A DNA stretch of 64,000 nucleotides, taken from NCBI GenBank assembly GCA_019510435.1, contig JAEKKJ010000012.1:62001-126000 (forward strand), given 5' to 3'. Below the pieces are notes generated by a model. It was not told the DNA's origin, searched no databases, and saw only the letters and a program-made list of their open reading frames with translations. The stretch's first letter is position 1. Every line of letters starts with the position of its first letter. Position numbers and translations under genes: made by a program. Source of the stretch: Caulobacterales bacterium. GTDB lineage: Bacteria; Pseudomonadota; Alphaproteobacteria; Caulobacterales; Caulobacteraceae. Of the stretch, positions 43,447-52,352 are shown in pieces.

Positions 43447-43460
43447 TCTTGATTTCAAGA
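43447..43460. promoter_or_regulatory. Palindrome upstream of carD
   Basis: TCTTGATTTCAAGA is a perfect inverted repeat (arms TCTTGA/TCAAGA, 2-base centre) about 175 bases upstream of the carD start. It could be a dimeric regulator site. The rest of the 295-base gap 43273-43567 shows no gene. Confidence 0.35.
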
Positions 43461-43567
43461 CCGAGCAGGGCGAAGCCTCAGCGTCGTGTCGCCGGCGACA
43501 TTAGCACAAAAACGAACTGAATGAAAGGGTTGCGCCGGCCCCCATTCGGCGGCCGTACAGCAAGGCC

Positions 43568-43909
43568 TTAGGACCCGCGGCCGGGCTTCTCGGAGAAGTA
43601 TTTCTCGAACTTGCCGGTTTCCCGCTCAAAAGCTTCCGCGTCGGCGGGCGGCTCGCCCTTGACCGTGATGTTCGGCCACACGCGTGAGTATTCGGAGTTG
43701 ACCTTCAGCCACTTGCCGTCCGGATCGTCTTCGGTATCGGGTTTGATCGCGTCGACGGGGCACTCCGGCTCGCAGACGCCGCAGTCGATGCACTCGTCGG
43801 GATTGATCGCCAGGAAGTTCTCGCCCTCGTAGAAGCAGTCGACCGGGCACACCTCCACACAGTCCATGAACTTACATTTGATGCAGGGATCCATCACGAT
43901 GTAGGTCAT
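43568..43909 (-). CDS. fdxA: Seven-iron ferredoxin FdxA
   Basis: Ferredoxin of 113 aa carrying a [3Fe-4S] and a [4Fe-4S] cluster. The N-terminal cluster region is [20 protein letters not shown] and the second is [16 protein letters not shown]; the spacing fits Azotobacter-type 7Fe ferredoxins. ATG 43909 gives [10 protein letters not shown], the normal family start; the frame continues upstream without protein-like sequence. The S4/helicase pair lies upstream on the same strand. Confidence 0.95.
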   Translation of the reverse strand: MTYIVMDPCIKCKFMDCVEVCPVDCFYEGENFLAINPDECIDCGVCEPECPVDAIKPDTEDDPDGKWLKVNSEYSRVWPNITVKGEPPADAEAFERETGKFEKYFSEKPGRGS

Positions 43910-44032
43910 GGCAAAAGCTTGGAACTCCGCGCGGCTCGAAGGGCGCGGGTTTTTCGCGGCGGGGGCGCCGGATGTCAATGCTGGCGGCCGCGAGGAATTC
44001 TTGAAGCGCAGATAGGCTTGGCCGCTGGCGGC

Positions 44033-44320
44033 TCAGCTTTCCGCCAACGTCGAGTAGAGCATCCGCGCCTCTGCCGGCGGGCCGCGGCGCTCGCCGAGCG
44101 CCTCGACGGTCACCGCCACCAGCCGCCCGCCGACCGCGAAGACCAGCTGGTCGCCGACCTTCACCGGGCGGGCCGGCTTGTCGAGGCGGGTCTCCTGGCC
44201 GATGCGGGTGAGGCGCACGCGGCCCTCGTCGACGAACCTGGCGGCCAGCGAGCGGGTCTTGAAGAAGCGGGCGCGCCAGAGCCAGACGTCGGCGCGGCAG
44301 GAGTCGGTCGCCTCGCTCAT
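44033..44320 (-). CDS. S4-domain RNA-binding protein (HslR/Hsp15-like)
   Basis: Protein of 95 aa. An S4 fold is visible in RADVWLWRARFFKTRSLAARFVDEGRVRLTRIG, followed by VKVGDQLVFAVGGRLVAVTV, as in Hsp15-type proteins that bind 50S subunits carrying stalled peptidyl-tRNA. ATG 44320 overlaps the stop of the helicase gene by four bases (ATGA), so it is translationally coupled to that RNA helicase. Confidence 0.85.
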   Translation of the reverse strand: MSEATDSCRADVWLWRARFFKTRSLAARFVDEGRVRLTRIGQETRLDKPARPVKVGDQLVFAVGGRLVAVTVEALGERRGPPAEARMLYSTLAES

Positions 44321-46854
44321 GCCGGCCGCGCCGCCTTGCGTCGCCGGCGGCGGGGCGGGGCCGCCGGGGCCTCCGCGCGCAGGGCCGCGAGGGCGGCGAA
44401 GGGCGAGTGCGGGGCCACGGGCTTGCGCTCGACCGCAAACTCCCGCTCCCCGCGGCGGCGCCACAGGGTCTCCTGGCCCGGGCGGCGCACGGCCGCGAAG
44501 CCGAGGCCCTTCAGGATGGTGTTGGCCTCTTCCACGCTCCAGCCGAGGGCCTGGCGGGCCGCCTCCGGCAGGGCCGCCGCGGCGCCCGCCTTGCCGGCCC
44601 GAAGGGCTTCGTCCAGGCGCTCCAGCTGCTCCACGGGCACGGCCATGCCGCGCACGGCGCGCAGGCCGAAGGCGGCGAGGGCGCGGGGCGACGGCTCGGG
44701 CGCGGGCAGGCGACTGGGCCGGTCCGCCGGCGGGCGGAAGCCAGGCGCCTCGCGCAGGGCCAAAGCCTGGGTCAGAGCCCGCGCCTCGGGCCGCAGCAGG
44801 CCGGGGAGGAAGATCGAGAAGGCGCCCAGCCGCACGCCGAGGCCACGCAGGGTGCGCCGCTCCACCTGGCTCAGGGCGCGGACCTCATGGCGCGCCTGGG
44901 CCCGGTCGATGATCCCGCCGGCCTCGGCCAGCCGGAAGGCGAGGCCGCGGGCCAGGCCCTTGATCCGGCCGTCGGCCACCGCCGCCTCCAGCTTGCGCAG
45001 GGGGGCCAGGCGGCGGCCCGCTTCGCTGGCCACGAAGGCCTCCAGGCGCTGGGCGGCGCGCTGACGGGCCGCATCCGGGCCCAGCTCGCCGATCAGCCGC
45101 ACGCGCGGACGGAAAGGCTCGCCGCCCGCCAGCACGCCCGCCAGCTCGCCGCGCCACAGCACCGCGCCGTCGGGCGCCAGGGCGAAGGCCTCGTCCGGCT
45201 CGGCCGCCAGCCGGCCCAGCCGTCGGGTGATCTCGGGCCCCACCGCATGCTGGGCGGCGGCGCGCAGGGCCTTCTCCTCCAGGATCGAGGCGCCCTGGGC
45301 GGCCTCGAAGCTGACGCCGGAGAGACGGCCGACGTAGTGGCCCTCGACGGTCACGGCGCCGTCCGCGGCGACCCCGGCCAGCATCTCCTGGCGGACCCGC
45401 AGGCCGCGCATCAGGGCGCTGGTCCGCCGGTCCACAAACCGGGCCATCAGCTTCTCGTGCAGGGTGTCGGAGAGCCGGTCCTCGAGCGCGCGCGTCCTGC
45501 CCTGCCACTCGGCCGGGTCCGCCAGCCAGTCGGGCCGGTTGGCCACATAGGCCAGGGTGCGCACGCTGGCGAGGCGGGCGGCCAGGGCGTCGATCTCGCC
45601 GTCGGTGCGGTCCAGGTGGCCGTACTGGCGGTCGATCCAGTCGTCGCCGATCCGCCGGCGGCCGGTGGTCAGCTGCAGGAAGAAGGCCCGCGCCAGGCCC
45701 ACGTGTTCCTCCAGGGCAAGCTTGCGGAAGTCCGGCGTCTGGCACACCTCCCACAGCCGGCCGAGGTTGGCGCGGTCGCGCAGGCGGCTGGAAAGCTCCT
45801 CATCACGGGCCAGGGCCTTCAGCGTCGTCTCGTCCAGCGCCTCGGCGGAGAGCTTCAGGCCCTCGCGGTCGGGCAACTTCGCAAGCGAGGTCAAGAGGCC
45901 GGGGAGGGAGGCGAAATCGAGCTTGGAATTGCGCCACTCGGCCGCGGTGACCGGCTCGAAGCTGTGGTTCTCCACCGCCTCCACCAGGTCGGGATCCATG
46001 TCCTCGGCCTCGCCGGTGACGCCGAAGGTCCCGTTGGTCTGATAGCGGCCGGCGCGGCCGGCGATCTGGCCGATCTCCTGCGGGTGCAGGAAGCGGGTGC
46101 GCTTGCCGTCGAACTTGCGCAGCCCGGCGAAGGCCACGTGGTCGACGTCCATGTTCAGGCCCATCCCGATGGCGTCGGTGGCCACCAGGAAGTCGACCTC
46201 GCCCGACTGGTAGAGCGCCACCTGGGCGTTGCGGGTGCGGGGCGAGAGGCTGCCCATCACCACCGCCGCGCCGCCGCGCTGGCGGCGGATCAGCTCGGCG
46301 ATGGCGTAGACCTGCTCGGCGCTAAAGGCGACCACGGCCGAGCGGCGCGGCAGGCGGGTCAGCTTCTTGGGGCCGGCGTAGGTGAGCTCGGAGAAGCGGT
46401 CGCGGGTCTGGATCTCGGCGTGCGGCAGGAGGCGGCGCACCAGGGGCGCCATGGTCCCGGCGCCCAGCAGCATGGTCTCGGCCTTGCCGCGGGCGTGCAG
46501 CAGGCGGTGGGTGAAGACGTGGCCCCGCTCGGGATCGGCGGCCAGCTGGATCTCGTCGACCGCCAGGAACTCCACCTCCACCGACAGCGGCATCGCCTCG
46601 ACGGTGCAGACGTAAAACTGCGGCCGCGGCGGGATGATCTTCTCCTCGCCGGTGATCAGGGCGACGCAGCGCGGCCCCCGCGCCCGCACGATGCGGTCGT
46701 AGACCTCCCGCGCCAGCAGGCGCAGCGGCAGGCCGATCATGCCGGAGGCGTGCCCCAGCATCCGCTCCACCGCCAGGTGGGTCTTGCCGGTGTTGGTGGG
46801 CCCCAGCACCGCCACGAGCCGGGACGGGGCTGCGCCCGTGGGGCGGTCGCTCAT
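44317..46854 (-). CDS. SUV3-like DEAD/DExH RNA helicase
   Basis: Large helicase of 845 aa resembling mitochondrial SUV3. Walker A GPTNTGKTH is at about 18-26, the DExH-type box VDEIQLA at about 98-104, then motif VMGSLSPRTRNAQV and motif VI EIGQIAGRAGRY. The C-terminal third is Ala/Arg/Leu-rich and ends in a basic Arg/Lys tail suited to nucleic-acid binding. SUV3 relatives unwind RNA for degradation. Coupling to an S4 RNA-binding protein supports an RNA role here. Confidence 0.87.
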   Translation of the reverse strand: MSDRPTGAAPSRLVAVLGPTNTGKTHLAVERMLGHASGMIGLPLRLLAREVYDRIVRARGPRCVALITGEEKIIPPRPQFYVCTVEAMPLSVEVEFLAVDEIQLAADPERGHVFTHRLLHARGKAETMLLGAGTMAPLVRRLLPHAEIQTRDRFSELTYAGPKKLTRLPRRSAVVAFSAEQVYAIAELIRRQRGGAAVVMGSLSPRTRNAQVALYQSGEVDFLVATDAIGMGLNMDVDHVAFAGLRKFDGKRTRFLHPQEIGQIAGRAGRYQTNGTFGVTGEAEDMDPDLVEAVENHSFEPVTAAEWRNSKLDFASLPGLLTSLAKLPDREGLKLSAEALDETTLKALARDEELSSRLRDRANLGRLWEVCQTPDFRKLALEEHVGLARAFFLQLTTGRRRIGDDWIDRQYGHLDRTDGEIDALAARLASVRTLAYVANRPDWLADPAEWQGRTRALEDRLSDTLHEKLMARFVDRRTSALMRGLRVRQEMLAGVAADGAVTVEGHYVGRLSGVSFEAAQGASILEEKALRAAAQHAVGPEITRRLGRLAAEPDEAFALAPDGAVLWRGELAGVLAGGEPFRPRVRLIGELGPDAARQRAAQRLEAFVASEAGRRLAPLRKLEAAVADGRIKGLARGLAFRLAEAGGIIDRAQARHEVRALSQVERRTLRGLGVRLGAFSIFLPGLLRPEARALTQALALREAPGFRPPADRPSRLPAPEPSPRALAAFGLRAVRGMAVPVEQLERLDEALRAGKAGAAAALPEAARQALGWSVEEANTILKGLGFAAVRRPGQETLWRRRGEREFAVERKPVAPHSPFAALAALRAEAPAAPPRRRRRKAARPA

Positions 46855-47001
46855 AGGATCAACGTGGGTAATGCAGGAGAGTCGGGCAAGCGGTGTGGCG
46901 CGTTGACGCCCCGCCCAACACCGTTCGCAGCATAGGAATTGCGCAGGAAATGGGCGCCGCTAGGTTCGCGGCCAATTCGCTTTTTCCAGGAACTGCCTCC
47001 G

Positions 47002-48834
47002 ATGACCGCCACCCGCCGCCACGTCCTCCTCACCGGCGCCGGCCTCGGCCTTGCCACGCTCGCGCCCTTCGCGTCCGCGCGCGCGGCCGGGACCCAGGCT
47101 GTAAACGATCCGCGCCTCGCAAAGCTCCTCGACGCCTTCGTGGACGAGATGCTGGCGGCCGATCCCGAGACCGCCACCACCCTGGGCCTCGACAAGGGCC
47201 CGCGCGCGGCGCTGAAGCGCCGGCTGACCGAACGCTCGGCGCAGGCTCGCGCCGCCCAGGCGGCGGGCTACGCCGAGCGGGCGAAGCAGCTTCGCGCCGT
47301 CCCGCGCGCCAGCCTCTCGGGCCGTGACCTCACGACCTACGACACCGTGCTCTACGCCATGGATCTGGGCGCCGAGGGCGGGAAGTTCTCGTATGGCAGG
47401 GACCAGGCCAACCCCTACATCGTCAGCCAGCAGGACGGGACCGTCGTCAACACCGGCGAATTCCTGAACTCCAACCACCTGATCGAGACCAAGGACGACT
47501 GCGAGGCCTATCTGGCGCGGCTGGAGGCCTACGCCACGGTGGTCGACCAGGAGAACGCCCGCATGGCCGACGCGGCCGGCCACGGCGTCGTGCCGCCCGA
47601 CTTCCTGCTGGCCACGGCCCTCGGCCAGATCACCGAGCTGCGCGGCCAGTCCGCCGCGGCGACGCGCCTCGTCACCTCGCTGGACGAGCGGGCCAAGGCC
47701 AAGGGTCTGGGCGACTACGCGCCCCAGGCCGCGGCCATCGTCGAGGGCAAGATCTTCCCCGCCCTCGAGCGGCAGATCGCGGCGGTGAAGGCCCTGCAGG
47801 CCAAGGCCACCCACGACGCGGGGGTCTGGAAGTTCCCGGATGGCGGCGACTACTACCGCTGGGCGCTGAAGGTCGGCACGACCACCGACCGAACGCCGGC
47901 CGACATCCACAAGATGGGCCTCGACCAGGGCGCGGCCATCGACGCCCAGATGGACGCCATCCTGAAGGCCCAGGGCTATTCCAAGGGCACGGTGGGCGAG
48001 CGGATGACCGCGCTCACCAACGATCCGAAGTTCCTCTATCCGGCCACCGACCAGGGCAAGCGCGAGCTGATCGCCTACCTCGAGGGTCGCATCGCCGCGA
48101 TCCGCCCCTACCTGCCGAAGATCTCCAAGCTGGGCCTGAAGGCGCCGGTGCAGGTGAAGGCCGTGCCGAAGGAGATCGAGGCCGGCGCCGGCCTCGGCTA
48201 CATGAACTTCGCCGCCATCGATGGCTCGCGACCGGCGATCTACTACGTGAATCTGCACGACATGAAGAACTGGCCGCGGTTCACCCTGAGCAGCCTGACC
48301 ATGCACGAGGCGCTGCCCGGTCATGCGTGGCAAGGCGCCTATCTCGCCGAGCGCCACGACGAGATCCACACCATCGCCTCGGTGATCGGCTTCAACGCCT
48401 TCGTCGAGGGCTGGGCGCTCTATGCCGAGCAGCTGGCGGACGAGGTCGGCATGTACAAGGACGACCCGTTTGGCCGCCTGGGCTACCTGCAGGCCCAGCG
48501 CTTCCGCGCCGCGCGCCTGGTGGTCGACACCGGCCTGCACGACCAGAAATGGACCCGTGAGCATGCGGTCGAATGGATGGTCGGCGCCACCGGCCGCTCC
48601 ACCGGCGCGATTACCAGCGAGGTCGACCGCTATTGCGCCGGCCCCGGCCAGGCCTGCGGCTACAAGGTGGGCCACACCGAAATCGTGCGGCTGCGCGAAA
48701 AGGCGAGGAAGGCCCTGGGCCCGAAGTTCGACCTGCGCGACTTCGACGACGCCGTGGTGACCACCGGCGGCACGCCGCTCTCGGTGCTGGAGAGCGTCAT
48801 CGACCGCTATATCGCGGCGGCGAAGAAGGCTTAG
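47002..48834 (+). CDS. DUF885 family peptidase-like protein, Tat-exported
   Basis: Protein of 610 aa. The N-terminus TATRRHVLLTGAGLGLATLAPFASARA is a twin-Arg signal peptide. The DUF885 core has the metal-binding motif TMHEALPGHAWQ followed by a conserved FVEGWALYAEQLADE and a later Arg-rich active-site region. Family members are predicted zinc peptidases. ATG 47002 opens directly into the signal; an in-frame upstream start at 46939 is less likely. Confidence 0.87.
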   Translation: MTATRRHVLLTGAGLGLATLAPFASARAAGTQAVNDPRLAKLLDAFVDEMLAADPETATTLGLDKGPRAALKRRLTERSAQARAAQAAGYAERAKQLRAVPRASLSGRDLTTYDTVLYAMDLGAEGGKFSYGRDQANPYIVSQQDGTVVNTGEFLNSNHLIETKDDCEAYLARLEAYATVVDQENARMADAAGHGVVPPDFLLATALGQITELRGQSAAATRLVTSLDERAKAKGLGDYAPQAAAIVEGKIFPALERQIAAVKALQAKATHDAGVWKFPDGGDYYRWALKVGTTTDRTPADIHKMGLDQGAAIDAQMDAILKAQGYSKGTVGERMTALTNDPKFLYPATDQGKRELIAYLEGRIAAIRPYLPKISKLGLKAPVQVKAVPKEIEAGAGLGYMNFAAIDGSRPAIYYVNLHDMKNWPRFTLSSLTMHEALPGHAWQGAYLAERHDEIHTIASVIGFNAFVEGWALYAEQLADEVGMYKDDPFGRLGYLQAQRFRAARLVVDTGLHDQKWTREHAVEWMVGATGRSTGAITSEVDRYCAGPGQACGYKVGHTEIVRLREKARKALGPKFDLRDFDDAVVTTGGTPLSVLESVIDRYIAAAKKA

Positions 48835-48859
48835 ATTCGCGCCATCCCATCCTTTTTCT

Positions 48860-48890
48860 CGTCATCAGCGGGACAAGCCCGGCCATGACG
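48860..48890. repeat. Short REP-type palindrome
   Basis: Outer arms CGTCAT/ATGACG and inner arms CGGG/CCCG form a stem with bulges between the convergent DUF885 and TSUP genes. The ACAAGCCCGG core resembles REP-like palindromes common in Alphaproteobacteria. Confidence 0.55.
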
Positions 48891-48919
48891 ATCCTGAATA
48901 TTTCCTTGGAGTGTTGATC

Positions 48920-49678
48920 TCAGCGCCCGTAGGCGCGCCAGAAGAAGATGGCGGTGGTGCCGACGGTGACGGTCAGCACCAGGGCGCGGAACACCAGCGG
49001 CGGGAGGCGCCGGCCCACCTGGGCGCCGAGCCAGCCGCCGGCGATCGCGCCGGCCATCACCGAGAGGGCGCCGGGCCAGTCCACCTGGCCGCTGGCCACG
49101 AACAGGGCGACGGCGATGGTGTTGGCGGCGGCGACCATGATGGTGCGCAGGGGCGCCATGCGGGCCACGTCCGCGCCGCCCAGCAGGCCCCAGGCGGCCA
49201 GCATCATCAGGCCCACCGCGCCGCCGAAGTAGCCGCCGTAGACGCCCAGGGCGAACTGGGCGGCGTAGATGGCCGCGGGCCTCGGGCGGGCGCCTCGCTG
49301 CTGCAGGATCCGGTTCAGGCGCGGCCCCACGGCCAGCGCGATCGTGGCCGCCAGCAGCAGCCACGGCACGATCAGGTCGAAGGCGTGCTCGGAGCTCGCC
49401 AGCAGCAGGACCGCACCCAGGCCGCCGCCGACCAGGCTCAGGGCGGCCAGGACCCGTCGGTCCGCCCCCGCCAGCGGATGCATGTCGCGCCGGTAGGCCC
49501 AGGCGCTGGAGAGCGAGCCGGGCAGCAGGGCGGCCGAGCTGGTGGCGTTGGCGACCGTGCCCGGCAGGCCGACCGCGGTCAGGGCCGGCAGGGAGACGAA
49601 GGTGCCGCCGCCCGCCACGGCGTTCATGGCCCCGGCCAGGAGGCCCGCGCCGGCCAGGAGGGCGAATTGCGCGATCAC
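48920..49678 (-). CDS. TauE/SafE (TSUP) family membrane exporter
   Basis: Membrane protein of 252 aa with about eight hydrophobic segments and the GAMNAVAGGGTFVSLPAL motif near the N-terminus, repeated in weaker form as ALGVYGGYFGGAVGLMML in the second half. This is the TSUP family (sulfite, sulfoacetate or other organosulfur anions). The substrate is unknown. It starts two bases after the cytidine deaminase stop on the same strand. Confidence 0.88.
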   Translation of the reverse strand: MIAQFALLAGAGLLAGAMNAVAGGGTFVSLPALTAVGLPGTVANATSSAALLPGSLSSAWAYRRDMHPLAGADRRVLAALSLVGGGLGAVLLLASSEHAFDLIVPWLLLAATIALAVGPRLNRILQQRGARPRPAAIYAAQFALGVYGGYFGGAVGLMMLAAWGLLGGADVARMAPLRTIMVAAANTIAVALFVASGQVDWPGALSVMAGAIAGGWLGAQVGRRLPPLVFRALVLTVTVGTTAIFFWRAYGR

Positions 49679-49680
49679 GA

Positions 49681-50088
49681 TCAGGCCCCGCGCGGCTCCA
49701 GGCGGAAGCCCAGCGGCAGGAGGGCCTCGATGGTGTGGCTCTCCCCGGCGCCGTCGTCGGCGAGGCTGATCACCTCGCAGCCGGGCACGGCGAATTCCCA
49801 GATCTTCTGGCGGCAGCCGCCGCAGGGCCAGATCAGTCCCGGCAGGGACGAGGTCACCCAGATGCGGCGGATAGCGGTGCGGCCCTCGGTCACCAGGGCG
49901 GAGATGGCGCTGGCCTCGGCGCAGACGCCCTGCGGATAGGCCGCGTTCTCGACATTGACGCCGTAGTGGATGGCCCCGTCGGCCGCTTCCAGCGCGCAGG
50001 CGACGCGGACGCCGGAATAGGGCGCGTGGCTGTGCGCCAGCCGGCGCTTCAGTTCGACGGCGACGCCGGGCGGCGTGGAGGTTGTCAT
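49681..50088 (-). CDS. cdd: Cytidine deaminase
   Basis: Zinc enzyme of 135 aa converting cytidine or deoxycytidine to the uridine form for pyrimidine salvage. The active site shows GVCAEASAI (Cys ligand and catalytic Glu) and PCGGCRQ (two Cys ligands). YSGVRVACAL and GVNVENAAYPQG are the usual substrate elements. ATG 50088 gives the normal length of the small tetrameric form. It precedes the TSUP exporter gene. Confidence 0.9.
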   Translation of the reverse strand: MTTSTPPGVAVELKRRLAHSHAPYSGVRVACALEAADGAIHYGVNVENAAYPQGVCAEASAISALVTEGRTAIRRIWVTSSLPGLIWPCGGCRQKIWEFAVPGCEVISLADDGAGESHTIEALLPLGFRLEPRGA

Positions 50089-50128
50089 GTGCGGAAAGAC
50101 GTCCCAGCCAGCAAGAGGGACGACGAAG

Positions 50129-50246
50129 TCTAGAGCCTGTCCCGCTTTGATGGAACCATCAAAGCGGGAGGAACAGGCTCGCCACTTTTGGTCGACGAGC
50201 ACGATTCAGACTCTTGTCGATCCGACAAAAGTCATCGTGCTCTAGG
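50129..50246. repeat. Composite of two tandem palindromes bounded by CTAGAGC/GCTCTAG
   Basis: The first palindrome (50133-50180) pairs GAGCCTGT and CCCGCTTTGATGG with their complements, with a 4-base bulge on one side. The second (50197-50242) pairs GAGCACGAT and TTGTCG with their complements. The whole block begins TCTAGAGC and ends GCTCTAG. It fills most of the gap between the deaminase and the ABC-2 permease and resembles dispersed alphaproteobacterial intergenic palindromes. Confidence 0.75.
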
Positions 50247-50259
50247 GAGCGCACCTGCG

Positions 50260-51393
50260 CTAGTCCAGCGTCCGCCGGTAGCGGGCCATGGCCAGGGCGG
50301 TGACCACGCAGACAAAGGCGGTCAGCGCGAGCAGCTCGCGCCACTGGTCGCCCAGCCCCTGGCCCTTCAGCAGCGAGCCGCGCACCACCCGCAGGAAGTG
50401 GGTCACCGGGAGCACCTCGCCCAGCCATTGGGCCCACGCAGGCATGCCCCGGAACGGGAAGGCGAAGCCGGAGAGCAGGATCGAGGGCAGGATGTAGAAG
50501 AAGCTCATCTGCATGGCCTGCAGCTGTGAGCGTGCGAGGGTCGAGATGAAGAAGCCCAGCGCCAGCGAGCCGGTGATGAAGAGCGCGATGCCGAGCGACA
50601 GGCCGATCCAGCCGCCGCTCATCGGCACGTGGAACAGGACCCCGGCCATCAGGAGGATGATCGCCGTCTGGGCCAGGCCCACCAGCACATAGGGCGCGAG
50701 CTTGCCGACCATCACCTCGATCGGCTCCAGCGGGGTGGCCAGCAGCGTCTCCATGGTGCCCCGCTCGGTCTCGCGGGTGACCGAGAGCGCGGTCATCATC
50801 ACCAGGGTCAGGGAGAGGATCACGCCCAGCAGGCCCGGCACGATGTTGAAGGCGGTGATGGCCTCGGGGTTGTAGCGGGCGTGGGTGATCACCTCGAACG
50901 GCGCCTTGCCCTGGCCGCGCGGAGCGACGGCGCCGGTGAGGTCGTGGCTGAGGGCCGCCGTCGGCAGGGCCGAGAGCGCCGCCACCGCCGGACCTGTCGA
51001 CGAGGGGTCGGTGGCGTCGGCTTCCACCAGGATCTGGGCGTTGTCGCCGCGCGCCACGCGCCGGCTGAAGTCGCCCGGGATGGTGACCGCGAACTGGGCG
51101 TCGCCGGTGCGGACCAGCCGGTCCAGCTCGCCGGCGCTGCGGGCCTGGGCGACGAACTCGAAATAGGCGGAGTTCTTCAGCGCCGCGATGATCGAACGCG
51201 CGTAGCGGCTGTCCTCCTGCGCCAGCACGGCGGTGGGCAGGTGGCGCGGCTCGGCGTTGATCGCATAGCCGAAGAGGGTGAGCTGGATCACCGGGATCGC
51301 CAGGATCATGGCGTAGGTGACCCGGTCGCGCGTGAGCTGCTTGAACTCCTTGACCAGCACGGCCGTGACCCGGCTCCAGGAGAAGGCGCTCAT
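50260..51393 (-). CDS. ABC-2 type exporter permease (YbhR/YbhS-like)
   Basis: Membrane protein of 377 aa. One helix (about 28-50) precedes a large periplasmic domain of about 130 residues, then five more helices. The segment TRETERGTMETLLATPL is typical of ABC-2 permeases. It is the last gene of the TetR-HlyD-ATPase-permease operon; its ATG overlaps the ATPase stop (ATGA). In E. coli ybhGFSR two permeases are present, here only one. Substrate is likely a toxic small molecule. Confidence 0.88.
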   Translation of the reverse strand: MSAFSWSRVTAVLVKEFKQLTRDRVTYAMILAIPVIQLTLFGYAINAEPRHLPTAVLAQEDSRYARSIIAALKNSAYFEFVAQARSAGELDRLVRTGDAQFAVTIPGDFSRRVARGDNAQILVEADATDPSSTGPAVAALSALPTAALSHDLTGAVAPRGQGKAPFEVITHARYNPEAITAFNIVPGLLGVILSLTLVMMTALSVTRETERGTMETLLATPLEPIEVMVGKLAPYVLVGLAQTAIILLMAGVLFHVPMSGGWIGLSLGIALFITGSLALGFFISTLARSQLQAMQMSFFYILPSILLSGFAFPFRGMPAWAQWLGEVLPVTHFLRVVRGSLLKGQGLGDQWRELLALTAFVCVVTALAMARYRRTLD

Positions 51394-52352
51394 TGCACGT
51401 TGTCCTGGCTGCGGCCCATCAGCTGGATGAACACATCCTCCAGGGTCGGCGGGACCTCGCGCCACTGGTAGGGCTCGCGGCGGTAGGGGGCGATGGCGGC
51501 CTCGAGGGCGGCGCGGTCCTCGCCGCTGACGTGAATGGCGGCGCCGAAGGCGGCGGCGGTCTCGACGCCGGGCTTCTGCGCCAGCTCGTGCGCCAGCCGG
51601 TCGGCGTTGGGCCCCTCGCCGTGGAAGGTGATGAGGCCGGAGTGGGCGATCACCTCCTCGGCCGTTCCGCGGGCGATCAGCTTGCCGTAGCTGATGTAGG
51701 CGATCTCATGGCACCGCTCGGCCTCGTCCATGTAGTGGGTCGAGACCAGCACCGTCAGGCCCTCGGCGGCCAGGGCGTGGATCTCGTCCCAGAAGGTGCG
51801 GCGCGCCTTGGGGTCGACGCCGGCGGTGGGCTCGTCCAGCAGCAGCAGGCGCGGCTCGTGCAGGGTGGCGGTGGCCAGGGCCAGGCGCTGCTTCCAGCCG
51901 CCCGAGAGGGTGCCCGCCAGCTGGTCGCGGCGCGAGGCCAGCCCCAAGCGCTCCAGCGCCTTGTCCACCCGCTCGCCGCGCCGATCCAGGCCGTAGACCC
52001 GGGCGGTGAACTGCAGGTTCTCGGCGATGGTCAGGTCCTCATAGAGGGAGAACCTCTGGGTCATGTAGCCGGTGCGCAGCTTCACCTCGTCTGCCTGGCG
52101 GATGATGTCGAAGCCGAGGGCCTGGCCCGAGCCGGAGTCCGGCGTCAGCAGGCCGCACAGGATGCGCAAGGTGGTGGTCTTGCCCGAGCCATTGGGCCCC
52201 AGGAAACCGCAGATCCGCCCCTCCGCCACCTGGATGGTGACGTCGTTGACCACGTGCTTGTCGCCGAAGCTCTTGTTCAGGCCATGGACGTCGATGGCGA
52301 GGGCCGTCGTCTTTTCCGCTGCGTGAGGGGAGAGGCGGCCGTCGCGGGTCAC
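51390..52352 (-). CDS. ABC exporter ATP-binding protein (YbhF-like)
   Basis: ATPase of 320 aa with Walker A GPNGSGKTT, signature LSGGWKQRLALA, Walker B LLLLDEPTAGVD, and a C-terminal extension with EVPPTLEDVFIQLM, typical of ABC-2 exporters. The start is GTG 52352, which overlaps the stop of the HlyD gene (GTGA); the longer open frame is a shadow. A single nucleotide-binding domain is present, unlike the fused YbhF of E. coli. Confidence 0.9.
   Translation of the reverse strand: MTRDGRLSPHAAEKTTALAIDVHGLNKSFGDKHVVNDVTIQVAEGRICGFLGPNGSGKTTTLRILCGLLTPDSGSGQALGFDIIRQADEVKLRTGYMTQRFSLYEDLTIAENLQFTARVYGLDRRGERVDKALERLGLASRRDQLAGTLSGGWKQRLALATATLHEPRLLLLDEPTAGVDPKARRTFWDEIHALAAEGLTVLVSTHYMDEAERCHEIAYISYGKLIARGTAEEVIAHSGLITFHGEGPNADRLAHELAQKPGVETAAAFGAAIHVSGEDRAALEAAIAPYRREPYQWREVPPTLEDVFIQLMGRSQDNVQ

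Noticed and set aside
44407-46935. 842-codon open frame on the plus strand opposite the helicase
   Set aside because: Shadow frame; the helicase motifs are all on the minus strand.
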